DNA of 64,000 bases. It comes from Bemisia tabaci (Eukaryota > Arthropoda > Insecta > Hemiptera > Aleyrodidae). The DNA lies in contig NC_092797.1 of assembly GCF_918797505.1 (NCBI RefSeq), positions 56,444,192-56,508,191 on the forward strand, written 5' to 3'. The notes under the pieces were generated by a model, which had not been told where the DNA came from, made no database searches, and saw nothing but the letters and a program-made list of their open reading frames with translations. Each line of letters begins with the position of its first letter. Position 1 is the stretch's first letter. Of this stretch, positions 23,961-36,012 are shown in pieces. A program made the position numbers and the translations under genes.

Positions 23961-24399
23961 GCGAAGGAGAGAAGATGTCGAACTCTTCCTTCCCTGTGAC
24001 CTTTAAGAGCCTTGACATTCGTCGGAAAGCAAAGCAAAGGGGCCTTTGACGCGGCGTTGAGCACGTCTGGAAACCTGGCTCGGTTGGTTAAACCGTCGCG
24101 TCGCACAGCGCACAGCGGACGGATAATCGAAGGCGCGACGTGGTCAAAGGGATCAGGGATCTAATTGGTCGCTTGAAAGGGCCGCGCCATGCCAGTCTCC
24201 CAATGGCACCTAACCCCAGCCCTTTGATCTGGTCTCGCTGCATTATTCCCGGTTTTTGATCAGAGCCCCCGTGTTCCCGTTTTTCAAAGTGACCCCTTGC
24301 CATCCATGCAAATCTATCCAGTGAATCTCGGTCCATCATCCCTGTCCAATCGAACGTCCTGAAATCTACTCAGATACTAAAACATACTGAATTTCGAGC

Positions 24400-24545
24400 A
24401 TTGGCGGATCCAGCAAATTGGCAACATCGTTTTTCTTCATTTAAACCCATGGAAATGTATCGATTCTTGGAGGGGCCAGGTGCTCCGACAATAATCGATT
24501 ATTTAGCATAGGTTTAAATGGAGGAAATCCGGTGTTGCCAAATTC
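24400..24545. mobile_element. Palindrome related to MITE family B
   Basis: The arms read TTGGCAACATCG...TTCATTTAAACCCATGG and CATAGGTTTAAATGG...GGTGTTGCCAAATTCGC. A central ATCGATTCTTG / AATCGATTATT pair is included. Confidence 0.7.
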
Positions 24546-24904
24546 GCCTCTGATGACATGGAGGCGTGGATATGGAAGTACTGATAAAAACGGGCCGATT
24601 ACTTGCGGAGTTGAGTGGGTGACTAAACCTTGTATTTTTTATTTGATATTCCTGGAAGTAGCAGGTGAGGAGATTAAGTGTTGATTTTTTGCGTAATCTT
24701 GAAGGCAAAATGCGGGACAAGCCGCTTTTAAAAAGTCCAAAGACTCGAAGGAATTTCAAACGCTCCGGAGTGGTGGGAAAATGAATAGAAAAGATGTACA
24801 ACAACCGCGGCAGTCGAATCACTATCTCCTCTCATTTTTCACTAACGTTACCTACTCAAAATCAAGCTTATTTCACTGTGCAATTATTATGTCTTCACAA
24901 TTTT

Positions 24905-25085
24905 GCAGTTCAAAGAAGTGTCCGACATCATTCAATAGATTTTACGATTAAAAAATGGTAATGCAACCACCTCCGTCGTCAAATCAGTTTCCAACTACAT
25001 ATTGTAAAATGTACATTTGAAACATACCAGACATATGTTTCAACAATTTAATTGTTAGATGAGCGATTTATTTTTTCCGTTTTTG
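24905..25085. repeat. Diverged palindromic element like J3
   Basis: TAGATTTTACGATTAAAAAATG and ACAATTTAATTGTTAGATGAG, with an end ATTTATTTTTTCCGTTTTT, resemble the element at 26931-27161. Confidence 0.5.
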
Positions 25086-25781
25086 AAGAGCGCGTGCAGG
25101 GAGGTCGGGGCTTTATACGTTTAACATGTAGCACATTGAAGAACGCTCAAGGATTTTGTAACCTTACGAGAGCCGAGCCGGCATCCATGCGTATGTCTCT
25201 AATGCGAGATTAATTTCGCCGCAGCATCCGCTTCCTGTTAAAAACTTTCCTCGTTGGGCCTCCTTTTTCACGCCTTTCTACGCGCGCATTAGTCGAGGAT
25301 CATGTGAGCTTAAATACGGATGCTCCGTCCCGCACCTTTGCCACTTTTTCCGCCAAAACTCCGTCCACGAGAGAAGGCGCCTCTGGCCAAAGAGGCAAAA
25401 TTTTCAGCCGAGTGATTTTTGTTGTATTCCGTCGTAAAATCCAACTTTGAAATTTCAAGGAAAAACTCTCTCTAGTGTCCTGAAAAGTAAGTTACTGAGC
25501 GCTTCTTTTAATGAGATTTCATAATTTGCAACGAAGAACTCCTGTTTTTGGCTTATTCATAAAAGCGGCTATCTACAGGAGAAAACTAATTGCTCGCATT
25601 TTTTCGTAAAATGAGCCGGAAGTAGTAGTTCCTTACAGCAAAATTTCGATCAATTTCCATGTGAACAGAGCTCGTAAAATCCGGGTATTTCGTGCCCTGC
25701 ACGCGACGAATATAAATTTGAAGCCGTTCCCCCCTTAGTTTTATTTTCTATGGATTAAAATTTGAGCCACTGTACTGTAGT

Positions 25782-26026
25782 GCCAAGGCAAAACGCCGTA
25801 TTAGAATTCAGACGTTGCCAAATTGCCTTTCATAATATACGAATTTATTGGGAAAAATAATTATGAATCCCCTTCCTTCGATTTTCCAGGCCATTTTGTT
25901 CAATTTAATCTAAAGCATCTGAAATTTTCAGGAAAAATAATTATAACTGTCCTCAAAAATACACGTTTTACCCGGGGCAATTTGGCAACTCTCGAATTTT
26001 CATACGGCGTTCCTCCTTAGCACGAC
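25782..26026. mobile_element. MITE family A, copy 2
   Basis: Left AAAACGCCGTATTAGAATTC with GACGTTGCCAAATTGCC; right CAATTTGGCAACTCTCGAAT and CATACGGCGTTCCTCCTTAG. Confidence 0.85.
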
Positions 26027-26089
26027 ATAGGCTTATGTTGCCTCAATCTGTCGGCACACTCGTGGAGTCATGGTTTAGTGACTCATTCT

Positions 26090-26310
26090 GCCCTAAGGAA
26101 GAACGCCGTATGAACATTCGAGAGTTGCCACATGTCCCCAGATAAAACATGTATTTTTGACGAAATTTTCAGATATTTTAGATTGAATTGCGAAGAAAAT
26201 AGTGTGAAAAATTGGAAGACAAATATTTACAATTTCCCCAATAAATTCGTATTTTATCAGAGGAAATTTGGCAAGGCCTGGAGGTTGATACGACGTTCTT
26301 CCTTAGCACG
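26090..26310. mobile_element. MITE family A, copy 3
   Basis: Left CTAAGGAAGAACGCCGTATG, right GAAATTTGGCAAGGCC and GACGTTCTTCCTTAGCACG. It starts only 64 bases after copy 2. Confidence 0.85.
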
Positions 26311-26930
26311 GGAGCATTGGCACCATGCTCTCCTTTCTTGGTCGGCGGTAAAACGACAGGGTGGTGGAGACACTCGGAAGCGAAAGTGAGCCCATCAGCT
26401 GTGCACGTTCGGATCTCGGCTAACAAGACGATCGGAATCCGAGGGGGTAGAGGGGGGGGGGGGTTAGGGGGGAGCTTGAGGTCAAAACGGGGACGGGGAA
26501 GTTGGGGAGCCCCGGAGCGCGAGCCGTAAACGCTCTTTAATGCTGTATCATTTTGTGTCGCGCTTCGGAGGGGGTTGTGGGCGCCCAGGGCTGAGGAGGG
26601 GGCGGCGGAAGGGGGGGGCGAAAGGGGGTCGTTTGGAAGTTCGGACCTGGGAACGAGCCACGTTAATGCTTAGCCCATTGATGTGATGGACATTTTGTCA
26701 GTCTCGTATCGGACGAAAACGAGAGTGAAAGGCACCCCCGCCCCTCCACACCGCCTTGCCAAATCTCCAAGTTAAAAGTTCCGTCTTCGGTCTTACTCTC
26801 TTTTACTTTGTCTTCTCACTTGTTTTTTTCGCGTCACATCAACACGAAGCACTTGCTTGCAAGACCCAAACCGTCGCTTACTCTTATAGACATCGGGGCA
26901 TGAAGAAAGTGTCCTGCGAAAACTTATGTT

Positions 26931-27161
26931 CACGGAAAAAATTAAATTTCTGATTACACAATTCAATTGCTAAAAAAGTGACTGCAATGTTTCAATGTAG
27001 ATTTTACAACAAAAAATGCTACTTTAACCACCCCCGTGGTTTAATTAGCTTACAATAGTCGTTAAAGAAGCATTTTTTTGTTGTGAAATCTACGTTGAAA
27101 TATTGCAGTCACTGTTTTTTAGCAATCGAATTGTTAAATCAGCAATTTAATTTTTTCCGTG
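26931..27161. mobile_element. Palindromic element with CACGGAAAAAATTAAATT ends (J3)
   Basis: The left end CACGGAAAAAATTAAATTTC is inverted at the right (AATTTAATTTTTTCCGTG). Inner pairs include GTGACTGCAATGTTTCAATG / ATTGCAGTCAC and ACAACAAAAAATGCT / AGCATTTTTTTGTTGT. Confidence 0.85.
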
Positions 27162-27237
27162 TTCTCTTCTTTTCCTTCCATTACTCAGAGATTGCGATTT
27201 GCGAAAGGCCAACGCAATGGGTTATCACGGATGCGAT

Positions 27238-27518
27238 CCAGCAGGTTGATAGTTGAAATTGATGGACACAGCTATAGACAACGAAGACAAAAGGGATGTG
27301 GAGGGATCCTATTGGTGGAAGCAGGTGATTGAAATAGACAAAGAAGGTAGATAATATACTAACCTATAGCGACCCACGTGAGACCCTATTCTTAGTCCAC
27401 CATTTTCTCCCTTTGTCTATAGGAACCACCTATTTCAACCAATAAGATCGCTCCATACTCCTTACGTCTTCTTTGTCCATAGTTTTGTATATTACCTTCA
27501 ACAATCAGCCCGCAGGCT
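27238..27518. mobile_element. MITE family I, copy 3
   Basis: Left CCAGCAGGTTGATAGTTGAA and GGAGGGATCCTATTGGTGG; right CTTCAACAATCAGCCCGCAG. The best preserved member in the window. Confidence 0.8.
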
Positions 27519-28464
27519 CAATTCTAGCTGTTGGCGCCTAATTTCTCATAGGGTCGGAGATCTTCAACACAAGAATTCGGTCGCTTTGACATAGGGAAAA
27601 CTAACATACAAAAAAAATTAATCAATAGCTCAGGTTACTTCGTGGTATACTTCCCCTATCAATTCAAAATTTTTCTTAGCGTGCCGTGCTCGCCTCGGGC
27701 TGAATTTTTATGCTTTCGTCAGTGTTCCTTTAATGACTGCAGTATTTTAAAATTGTGTTCAGAACACTGTTCTCAGAAGTTAGTGAATCTTTTCAAAATC
27801 ATTATAAAGTACTCGTATGCTTCCTCTCTGAACTTGTCCTGGCCTTGTCAGAATGTCTCTATTTTTTTTCTTTCTTTCTTTCTTTTTTTATGCAGTATTT
27901 TCAGGTTTTTTTAAACACTTCGTAAACATTTGTATGAGCATATCTGCATAAGTATACTGAAGAATGAAGGTAGTTAATAAGAAGCAGAGACTCGGAAAAA
28001 TGACGAAACCCTGTATTAAAGACATGAAATAAGGTTTCATCACTGAAGAACACATTCAGAGAGCAAGGCAACGTTATGAGTGTGACGCTGACGCCGTTCC
28101 ACCCGAACCTAATGAGACAGGAGCACGGAAAATCTGGTAAAATGTCCTGTAAAAATTGACTAAAATTGCTCCCTTGAATGAGAAAATGAGTTTGTTAGGT
28201 GATTACGACGATCAGCAATTAGGTTTTTTACATCGGAGATTAGAAAATCACCTAAAATTTTGAGATTTACCGTGAATAACCCTTTCTATTTGCTTGCGTA
28301 AGTAGTCTTTGCGTGCGTAGATATCCGAAGAAAACTTTGAAAAATCGATGATAGAGGTCGGTTTCAAAGTGACGCCCAATTTGGTATATATTGTCATTGA
28401 GGGAAACTCGAGGAATTCCTCAAAATAGTAACTTAAGAAGGATAATTATTGTTGCAAATCTTTA

Positions 28465-28615
28465 GTAAAATTCACCATTGTAACTTCGGAAATGGATCTT
28501 TGCAAAAGGATTGCAATCATTTCCCACCGCAAAAGGAACAAAAGACGGGGGAAAATTCTATGATTTGAAACAATTTTAAGTGAGTTCAAACCTACCTATA
28601 ATTTTACAGGAGCCA
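28465..28615 (+). repeat. Family E2 repeat, copy 2
   Basis: TTCGGAAATGGATCTTTGCA, AAAGGATTGCAATCATTTCC and GAGTTCAAACCTACCTATAA match the copies at 4083 and 31005. Confidence 0.55.
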
Positions 28616-28904
28616 CAAAATATTTTCTTTTCTTCATTTTATTTAGTATATAGTAGTGGTAAATTATTTTTCTTCTTCTCAAGAATCCATTGCCAAATTT
28701 ACAATTTTGAATTTTGAAGTTTCGTGAAAATTGTATTTTTCATGATGAAATGTTAGTTAAGGATCTCCTTAAACCTCCCTTAATCATGATGTAAACCAAA
28801 TCCTAAAGGGTCAAAAAGGTCTTTTGACTCGATTAGCTGATCAAGGAACATCTATGAATACGACGCCACGGCAAGAAGCGCTGCGCGAGTCAGTGCATTA
28901 TATC

Positions 28905-29110
28905 GGTCAATGAGATGCAACTATTCGAACTCAGGTGTATGCCGCAGTATCATTCCGAATTGAAGGCGTTTCTAGCGCGGAGCATTAACTTGATCAATGC
29001 CTGTGATCCAGCTATTTCACCCCTCCTACCTTAAAATTTACAAAACTCGCAGTGTTTTTCTTTCGTATTTTGTATTGTTTCGGCAAATCATTGACAGCCC
29101 TCGTAAGAAC
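28905..29110 (-). repeat. Family E repeat (-)
   Basis: GCAACTATTCGAACTCAGGT, GTATGCCGCAGTATCATTCC and CGGAGCATTAACTTGATCAA are the reverse of the copies at 4848, 23300 and 30206. Confidence 0.7.
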
Positions 29111-29144
29111 CTATTATAAACTGGAGTAGGCCGGGTATTGAAGG

Positions 29145-29275
29145 GAACGGAGGAAAGGAGTTGATGAAAAATTATGAAAAACGTTAAAACTGTATACAAT
29201 CTTTTTTACCGTTTGTGACACTCATGATTAGATTCGTCTCAACTCTCCCTACAAAAGGACTCTACGAGAACATAT
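29145..29275 (+). repeat. Family Y repeat, copy 2
   Basis: GGAACGGAGGAAAGGAG, TATGAAAAACGTTAAAACTG and ACCGTTTGTGACACTCATGA match 23775-23960. A diverged family F half follows at 29284-29430. Confidence 0.45.
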
Positions 29276-30205
29276 CGACAGTGAAAGTTCAGAAATGCGT
29301 ATCTCCCTTGCGGCACTGCAGACTTATATTTTATTTTCTGCATGGAAAAGTACTAATCTTCATTCCTTGAACATTTCGGTGATTTTTTTCCATGTAAAGA
29401 ATACTCGGTTAAAAATTTCAAACCACGATGTTGGTTCGGTCCGCTCTCAAAGAATAAAATGGTGGTGAAGATTTCGAAACATTGCAATCGAGACAGGCGT
29501 TTTTGCAGTTACATGGACCATGCGTATCCTGAAACATTGTAAACAAGATGGAGGATACGGGAATTTCAATGTGAATTTGTCTGGATGGGGAGTTGAAATT
29601 TGGCAAGAGCGGCGGATGGCAGGGGCAGGGATCGATCGCCTTGTTGCATACCTGCTCCCCGCAAATGACATCTCTTCACCGGCGCACGGCACCCATCCTC
29701 CCCTCCCCCACCCATGACTCGAGTTAAATCTCCGGTCCCATCAGCTCCCCCTTTTAAGCTGACTCGTATAAAAAAAACCAAGGCTCTCCCTTTCAATCAA
29801 TAAGAGAGGAAATAAGCGAATAAATCATAAACGCCAAAAGCTTTTCGGTCGTCCCCGTCCCCGTCCCGTCTGCGGCTAATTTCACGTCGCTCCGCGCGCT
29901 CCGCGTTTTTCCACCCGGCCTCAATTTCCTCGAGCGCCAAAACGAGATTTTCCACCGTATTCACTCCTTCCTTAAGCAGCTCCTTTTTTAAAAGCGTTAT
30001 TAAGTTTGCATTATGATTAGGGAAAGTCAAGGAGATCCTTAAATGGGGAGGGCGGGTCACAAAAAATGGGCAACGAAGACTTAAAACAAGTAAACAGAGT
30101 GCCTGGCACTTTCCAGGATGGTTTCGACCCCCTCCTCAAGCAAAAAAAAAAATTAAAATTTTAAAAAACCCTGACAATGGCTGATCCTTAATATAGCAGC
30201 AGAAG

Positions 30206-30868
30206 TAGGACGATTTTAGGAAAAGTTGAGTAAAATTGAGCATTTTAACTTTGGAAATGGATCTTTGCTGAAGACATGCTTAGGGCAACTGAGATGGACT
30301 TTTGGTGGAGGTCTGCTGGTATATCGAGAAGAGCGTATCCGCAATGAAAAAGTGCGCGAGATAATGGGTGCGGAGAAGGACATCGTGCACGATATCAGGT
30401 CCAAGCAGTTGGTCTGGTATGGACATGTGCTAATGGCAGACGATCGGTTGCCCAAGCAGGTTTTCAATTGGGTTCCTCCCGGAAGGCAACGGCGTGGACG
30501 TCCCGTGAAAGGTTGGCGACAAGGGGTGGAGGAGGAGATCAGAAGGTGCCAATTGCCTGATGATCTCTGGGAGGATAGGGGGCAATGGCGATTGGCCGTC
30601 GCAGAGCGCGAGGCTGCGCTATAAAAGCGGCTTTATGTATGTATCTTTGCAGGGGATGAAAATGAGTCGCTGCCAAAAATAAGAAAAAAAGAAACCGAAT
30701 GGAAACTTGCTGCGAGTTTTGTGAATTATGAGGTAGGGTGGTGAAATAGCTGCATCACAAGAATTGAGCAAGTTAATGCTCTGCGCTAGAAACGCCTTCA
30801 ATTAGAAATGATACTGCGGCATACACCTGAGTTCGAATAGTTGTATCTCGCGCATTGACCAATGCAAC
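30206..30868 (+). repeat. Family E repeat interrupted by a LINE
   Basis: The element runs GGACGATTTTAGGAAAAG... TTTGGAAATGGATCTTTGC, is broken at 30269, and resumes at 30651 with AGGGGATGAAAATGAGTCGC. It then reaches AATGCTCTGCGCTAGAAACG and AGTTCGAATAGTTGTATCTC. Confidence 0.7.
30269..30642 (+). pseudogene. 5'-truncated LINE: C-terminal end of a non-LTR reverse transcriptase ORF
   Basis: From 30322 the frame reads YREERIRNEKVREIMGAEK, then LVWYGHVLMADDRLPKQV, then PPGRQRRGRPVKGWR and RRCQLPDDLWEDRGQWRLA. It stops at 30624 after EREAAL. This is the typical C-terminal tail of insect LINE-encoded endonuclease/reverse-transcriptase proteins (the WYGHV, PKQV, GRPKKGWR pattern). The upstream catalytic domains are absent, as expected from truncated target-primed insertion. 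The 3' end is TTTATGTATGT, not poly(A). An 8-bp direct repeat ATCTTTGC flanks the insert (30261-30268 and 30643-30650), so the insertion and its ends are well defined. The clade cannot be assigned from this fragment. Confidence 0.85.
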
Positions 30869-31004
30869 GCAGCTCTCCTCGGCTCGGAGTCGTATAGGAG
30901 TTTCATAGACTGCTCCTTTCCTTAGAAAGTCCTGTTTGATTTAAATTATGTTTAAGGGAGGTTTAAAGAGATGTTACATAAAAATTTTAACGAATCCCCA
31001 GTAA

Positions 31005-31145
31005 TATAAAGCAGTGTAACCATGGACATGGATCCTTGCAAAGGAAGGATTATAAAGATTTACCCTTTACAAAAAATGCAGAATATGAAAGAAGAATGTC
31101 TACGATTTCGACAAACTTCAAGGTAGGTTCGTACCTACCGCAAAA
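31005..31145 (+). repeat. Family E2 repeat, copy 3
   Basis: ACATGGATCCTTGCAAAGGA, GGATTATAAAGATTTACCC and TTCAAGGTAGGTTCGTACCT match the other E2 copies. Confidence 0.55.
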
Positions 31146-31352
31146 TCTGCAATTTAATCGAAAATGTTAATCAAATAGAGCCTCTTAAGGGCCTTAAGAG
31201 AAGAAGCCACGAATACTACCCTTAGCCTCGATTTTTTAAAGGATTCGTAGGAATCTAGACATGCTAATACACGCAGTTATTTTCAGAAAGTTTCAAGAAA
31301 ATATATCCTGAAATGCAGACGTGCAGTAATTGATTATTAAGAAGACCTCACT

Positions 31353-31595
31353 GCCGTATTGAGACGAAGGAACGCCGTGTGAAACTGCGATTTTTGCCTC
31401 GAAAAATTATTTGCTTTTAAGGAAAGTTGTGAACAATTTTCCTTGAAATTTTCAGGTACTTAAAATTGTATTGCGAATTCAACCCACTGAAAAATTGGAA
31501 GAAACAGATCTGCAAGTTTCTCTGAAAGTTATTAATTCAACGAAGGAAATTTTGCAATTTAAGAAAGGCTCATACGGCGTTCTCCTTGAGTAAGG
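31353..31595. mobile_element. MITE family A, copy 4
   Basis: Left GACGAAGGAACGCCGTGTGA; right AATTTTGCAATTTAAG and CATACGGCGTTCTCCTTGAG. More diverged than copy 5 beside it. Confidence 0.75.
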
Positions 31596-31601
31596 CACAC
31601 T

Positions 31602-31850
31602 GCCGTGCTAAGGAAAAACGCCGTAGGGGCCTTCAGGTGTCGCCAAATTTCATCTGACGAATCACTAATGTTCAAGAAAATTTGTTAATATTTTTCTTTC
31701 AATTTCTCGGATAATTTTGCTAGTAATTTGATCTAAAAAGTATGAAAATATCACGGAGAAACATCGAGAATTTTGCTCAAAAATATACATTTTATGGGAG
31801 AGCATTTGGCAACCCTCGAATGTTCATATGACATTCTTCCTTAGCACGGC
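31602..31850. mobile_element. MITE family A, copy 5
   Basis: Left GCCGTGCTAAGGAAAAACGC and GTGTCGCCAAATTTC; right CATTTGGCAACCCTCGAATG and ATTCTTCCTTAGCACGGC. It abuts copy 4 with six bases between. Confidence 0.85.
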
Positions 31851-33058
31851 ATAATAGCCGATAGATTTTTAATAGCACCTCTTTTTTTCTGAATCTGAAA
31901 GATGAGAGGAAAAAGCAATAATAGAATTTTTACATGGAACAAACGCAAAGCTTTTGCCATTAATAAAAATGACAAAAACATGAAAAGAGCCCCTGGAACG
32001 GTGAAACGCATCGATTGATTCCCTCGATTTCCCCTCGGACAACTCAATTATAATGTACATATTTACTTGAAAATATCCTCGCGGGCTTTCATGTGCATGC
32101 AGCATCGAGATGACTGTCCCGTCCCGTTATTTTCCACCGGGAACAAACATCGTCCCGTGTTGTCTGACCCCTTCTTTTGTCTTCGTCGATCAATTAATTA
32201 TTAATTAATTCAAATAATTAGCTCTTTCCCTCGTTTATCCAATTTCCGCTGCGTCATGCACGCCATAGGCTTGTGTGCCTTCAAAGGCCACACGCTGGTA
32301 TTCCGAGAGAATGAATAAACGAACCTGTTCGGTATCAATTTTTCTCGTCAAAGATTCATCATCACACGCAGTGTTACTTTCCCGCGTTGGCCTCTTTGAA
32401 TTTTCATTCTTTTTAAGCGCGCTGAAAACAGCTAATCATAGGGTTCAATCTTTCGAGATCTAGGTTATTTCTTTGTCTACAATCGAACCAGCGAATATAT
32501 CGATCTATCGAATGGCATAGTCACTGGATCAATCTATCATCCACGGCTTCTCTTAGTCGTCACTATGATATTAGTCCTGCCTGCAAGTCATTTTCTTGCA
32601 TGCGTTTTTTCCCTGCGAGATATTTCAAGACTATCTGTAAGTGATTTACTAACTTAATAGGTTGCCGTCCTCACAAATAACGCCCTCCCCCCCCCTTCCC
32701 CCGGTGCGGTGAGAGATACACGTGAGAACGGAACCTCGATAACAACAACTTGATGTAACTATTCGTCTCCGATGGATGTGCGTGTTGCATCTCTGACAAA
32801 TGAAGGTGTTTTCGCTTCTTGTTCAATCATCTCAGTTCAACCCTCGATTTCATCAATTTTTTCCAGTTAAATAATTGACTTCGGAAAGCAAGCAAGCAGT
32901 CGCATCCTTCATATGTTCAGAATAATCGAAGCATATCGTTGCGAACTCCAACGGGAAAATGAGGCATGACGTGGAGCACGTTTTCTCGTGATGGAGCGTT
33001 TTATGCGGATAAAAAATGCAAAATCTGCAAAAATAAATGTTGCTATGGGCGGCAGTGC

Positions 33059-33317
33059 GTCGATGCTGAAATTCCCCAACCACGTACCTCGGTTTGCGAC
33101 ATTGCAGACTTCTGTCATACTTAATTTTTTAAATGGAAAACTACTCAACGGCAATTCGTAAAACCTACCCTGATTTTTCTTCTACGCGCGAAGAATATTC
33201 CGCTAAGCCTTTAAGCCATGATGTTATTGATTTACTCTCCTTTAAAGAGATAAACTAAGAGTGTGAATTTCACAACACTGCAAACGAGATACGTGATTCG
33301 GGAGTTTCACCGTCGAT
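33059..33317. mobile_element. MITE family F, diverged copy
   Basis: CCAACCACGTACCTCGGTTT, GCAGACTTCTGTCATACTTA, then CAAACGAGATACGTGATTCG and GTTTCACCGTCGAT. The ends and length fit family F, but the middle is strongly diverged. Confidence 0.75.
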
Positions 33318-33473
33318 CAGTGTTTTGCGATGTATCGATTAATTTGCCGTTTAAACTTATGGGAAAGGATCGATAAACATGGTGTTCGCAACTCACACTT
33401 TAATAATCGATTCTTTAGCATAGCTTCAAATGGAGACATATCGATAATCGATCATTGACGCCTCGCCACTGCT
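33318..33473 (+). mobile_element. MITE family B, copy 3
   Basis: TTTTGCGATGTATCGATTAA, GGATCGATAAACATGGTGTT, TTAATAATCGATTCTTTAGC and ATTGACGCCTCGCCACTGC. It is directly joined to the family F copy, as also at 54784. Confidence 0.85.
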
Positions 33474-33833
33474 GTGGATGTGCAGCAGACCTGTTCCTTG
33501 ACCTGGCGCAACCCTGCGCATGGAGAAAGCCCGCGCTGCACATGAAGCGAGCTGTGAATTACCAGATCAAGTGTGTTGATTGCAGCGCGAAATCCGCTGT
33601 TTTTCGCGGTTTGTTTGAGTTTTATTCGCGGACGCGTCAAAGCCGGCTGTGGGGGGAGGCGGGAGGCGGTGGGTCGGAATGGATTAGGGGTGGCTTCGGG
33701 GTGGGTTCGGGGTAGAGAGAGCTAATTGCCCGGCTCGTGTTTGCGCTAGCGTGCGGACGAGAGCCCAGTCAGCTCGGATTTAGAGCCGCACCGCGAAATT
33801 CGAAGCGCCGAAACTTTCGCGTCTCACACTCCC

Positions 33834-34080
33834 GTGCCACGGTAAAACGCCGTATGAACGCTCGGATGTAGCCAAATTTCTTGTGATAAAGCACTTATTT
33901 TGGAAGAAACTTGTGCATCTTTTCCCTTGAAATTTCCAGAGATTTTAGATTAAATCGTGAACAAATTTTCTAAAAAAAATTAAAAGAAAATCTTTGAAAA
34001 CTTTCCTAAGGAATTCGTGTTTTATCGAAGAAAATTTGGCAACGCCGGAAGGTTCATATGGCGTTTTTCCTGAGGACGAC
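33834..34080. mobile_element. MITE family A, copy 6
   Basis: Left GGTAAAACGCCGTATGAACG and GTAGCCAAATTTC; right AAATTTGGCAACGCCGGAAG and CATATGGCGTTTTTCC. Confidence 0.85.
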
Positions 34081-34619
34081 AGCATAACTCGGGTGCTCGA
34101 GATTAAAACTCTGGCTTAAATTCGATGGGAGCGTTGAAACCGCAAATTCGTCTCCCTCCTAACAAGGACGTAACTAGGCTTTTCCGATGAAGCCTCCATT
34201 GCATATTACTCAATGCTTTTCCGGGCTCATCTTTAAGTGTAGTTGCGCCCTTTTGTGAGGCAAGCGACGGATTTTCCACATGGATTCGTCTGCCGTCGGT
34301 GGGTGTGTGCGTTTTGGTGGTGGTGCTTGGAGCAGGTGATGAATCTAGTGTGAATCCGGACGGGAAAAATCCGTTGCCAATTAGGGAACGCGAGGCGGCG
34401 ACAGTGGGAGAAAACGTTGATACGAGTTTGAAACTAGACTTAATGGAGGCGCGACGAGGGACCCAGTTATGTAGAGAGGAATCCACCCACATTTTCCCAA
34501 TAATTCAGTTTAACCGAGTTTTGAGCACAAACGAGGAAAAACCCGGCGCCCAAGTGGCTTCTCCATCAAGTTACTCTCAATGTTTTAAATTGCTGCTACG
34601 CTGAGGCCACCTTCCCGCA

Positions 34620-34620
<1 letters not shown>

Positions 34621-34651
<31 letters not shown>
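34621..34651 (+). repeat. Poly(A) tract of about 31
   Basis: A pure A-run 60 bases before MITE A copy 7. No retroelement body is recognised in front of it. Confidence 0.9.
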
Positions 34652-34654
<3 letters not shown>

Positions 34655-34710
34655 CATACCTTGTTTAAAAGTTTCGATGCGCTCATGAAATTTTCTGCGG
34701 TGGCACTTCT

Positions 34711-34972
34711 GTCATGCTAAAGAAAAACGCCGCATGAGCTTCCGGACGTTGGCAAATTTCCTTAGACAATTCACGAATTACAGAGATTATGGGAAAATAT
34801 GGTGCACGCATTTTTCTCCAAATTTTTCAGAGAATTCTGCTCGTAATCTGATATGAAGGGTCTGGAACTTTTAAGGAAAAATATTTATGACTTTCCTCAA
34901 AACAATTTATTTTCTATGAGAAAATTTGGCAACATTTGAATGTTCATACGGCGTATTCTCCCTTAGCACGGC
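34711..34972. mobile_element. MITE family A, copy 7
   Basis: Left CTAAAGAAAAACGCCGCATG and GGCAAATTTCCTTAG; right AAAATTTGGCAACATTTGAA and CGGCGTATTCTCCCTTAGCA. Confidence 0.85.
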
Positions 34973-35706
34973 AGACTTGATCTTTTACGTCCTGCAAAAG
35001 GTAGCTCTCCGAGGAAATTCAGAGTAAAGAAGAGTTTCCCTTAAGAATCGTAGGGGGAAAAAAACCCAAAAAACCTTGAAATTTTAAATCAAATTGAATG
35101 GGTTTTTTGAAGAAGGGCGTGACCGCCAAATTTTCAGAAATCAGGTTTTCGACGGAATATTATTCTTTGCAGGTGAAGGCATCTTACCACAGCAATATTC
35201 CTACAAAATGGCAATTTTGGGAATTCCATATCCAAGAGGAAACTACAGAGTGAACGCAGCATGAGGATATACTTAGTTTCTAAAATGAACAAGTATTGGA
35301 GGAGATTGGACCAAATGACCTAATGTGCTAAAACATGTGTTTAGTCGGAAATGCCGCCTGATGATTTTCTTACTTTTATAAATAGTTTTCTACGATTGCC
35401 CATCGGAGATACAAATGATGAAAAATACTGGAAACGTAGCTCATTGAGCACTCTGAGATGCAGCAGTAAATTGTTTTGGTGCAAATTCTCCATGGCTCCC
35501 GAAATGTGACTTTCGGACAAACTCAGTCTCCGTGGACGGAGGTCTCCGCACCTATAGACGGTCATGCGCATATTGAGCCAAGCTTATGAATATTTTCTCT
35601 CGCTTGGATTAACGCCTTCGTTTCAAGCTCGGCGTTTTCAAGCTTTTTCGTCGGCTATGAAATTTGCCTCTAAGCCGTGCTCATACTCGCCGGTGCTCCG
35701 GAAGAG

Positions 35707-35790
35707 AGCCTCAAGTGCATTTTGGGATGAGCCACGAGACACGTGAGAACATGTGCCATTCAGTGGCTCATACAGAAATCCACTTAGGCT
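35707..35790. repeat. Foldback repeat, family R copy 2
   Basis: AGCCTCAAGTGCATTTTGGG, GATGAGCCAC and GTGGCTCATACAGAAATCCA then CTTAGGCT. Same layout as 536-618. Confidence 0.65.
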
Positions 35791-36012
35791 TCCGTTCCGT
35801 AACAAGCCCGCACTGGGAACCTGCTCGCGACTCCCACTCAACAGTCAACACACGCGGTTGCACCCAATGCACCTCCCCCCCCCCCACAGCATCACCCCCA
35901 AGCATCCCCCCCCTTTCATCTCTATTGGCGGAAGTTCGCTGGAGAGGCTCCGAGAGAATGACGAGGACTCCGCTGATGATGCACCGAGTCGAGGAATCGT
36001 GGTTCCAACCTC

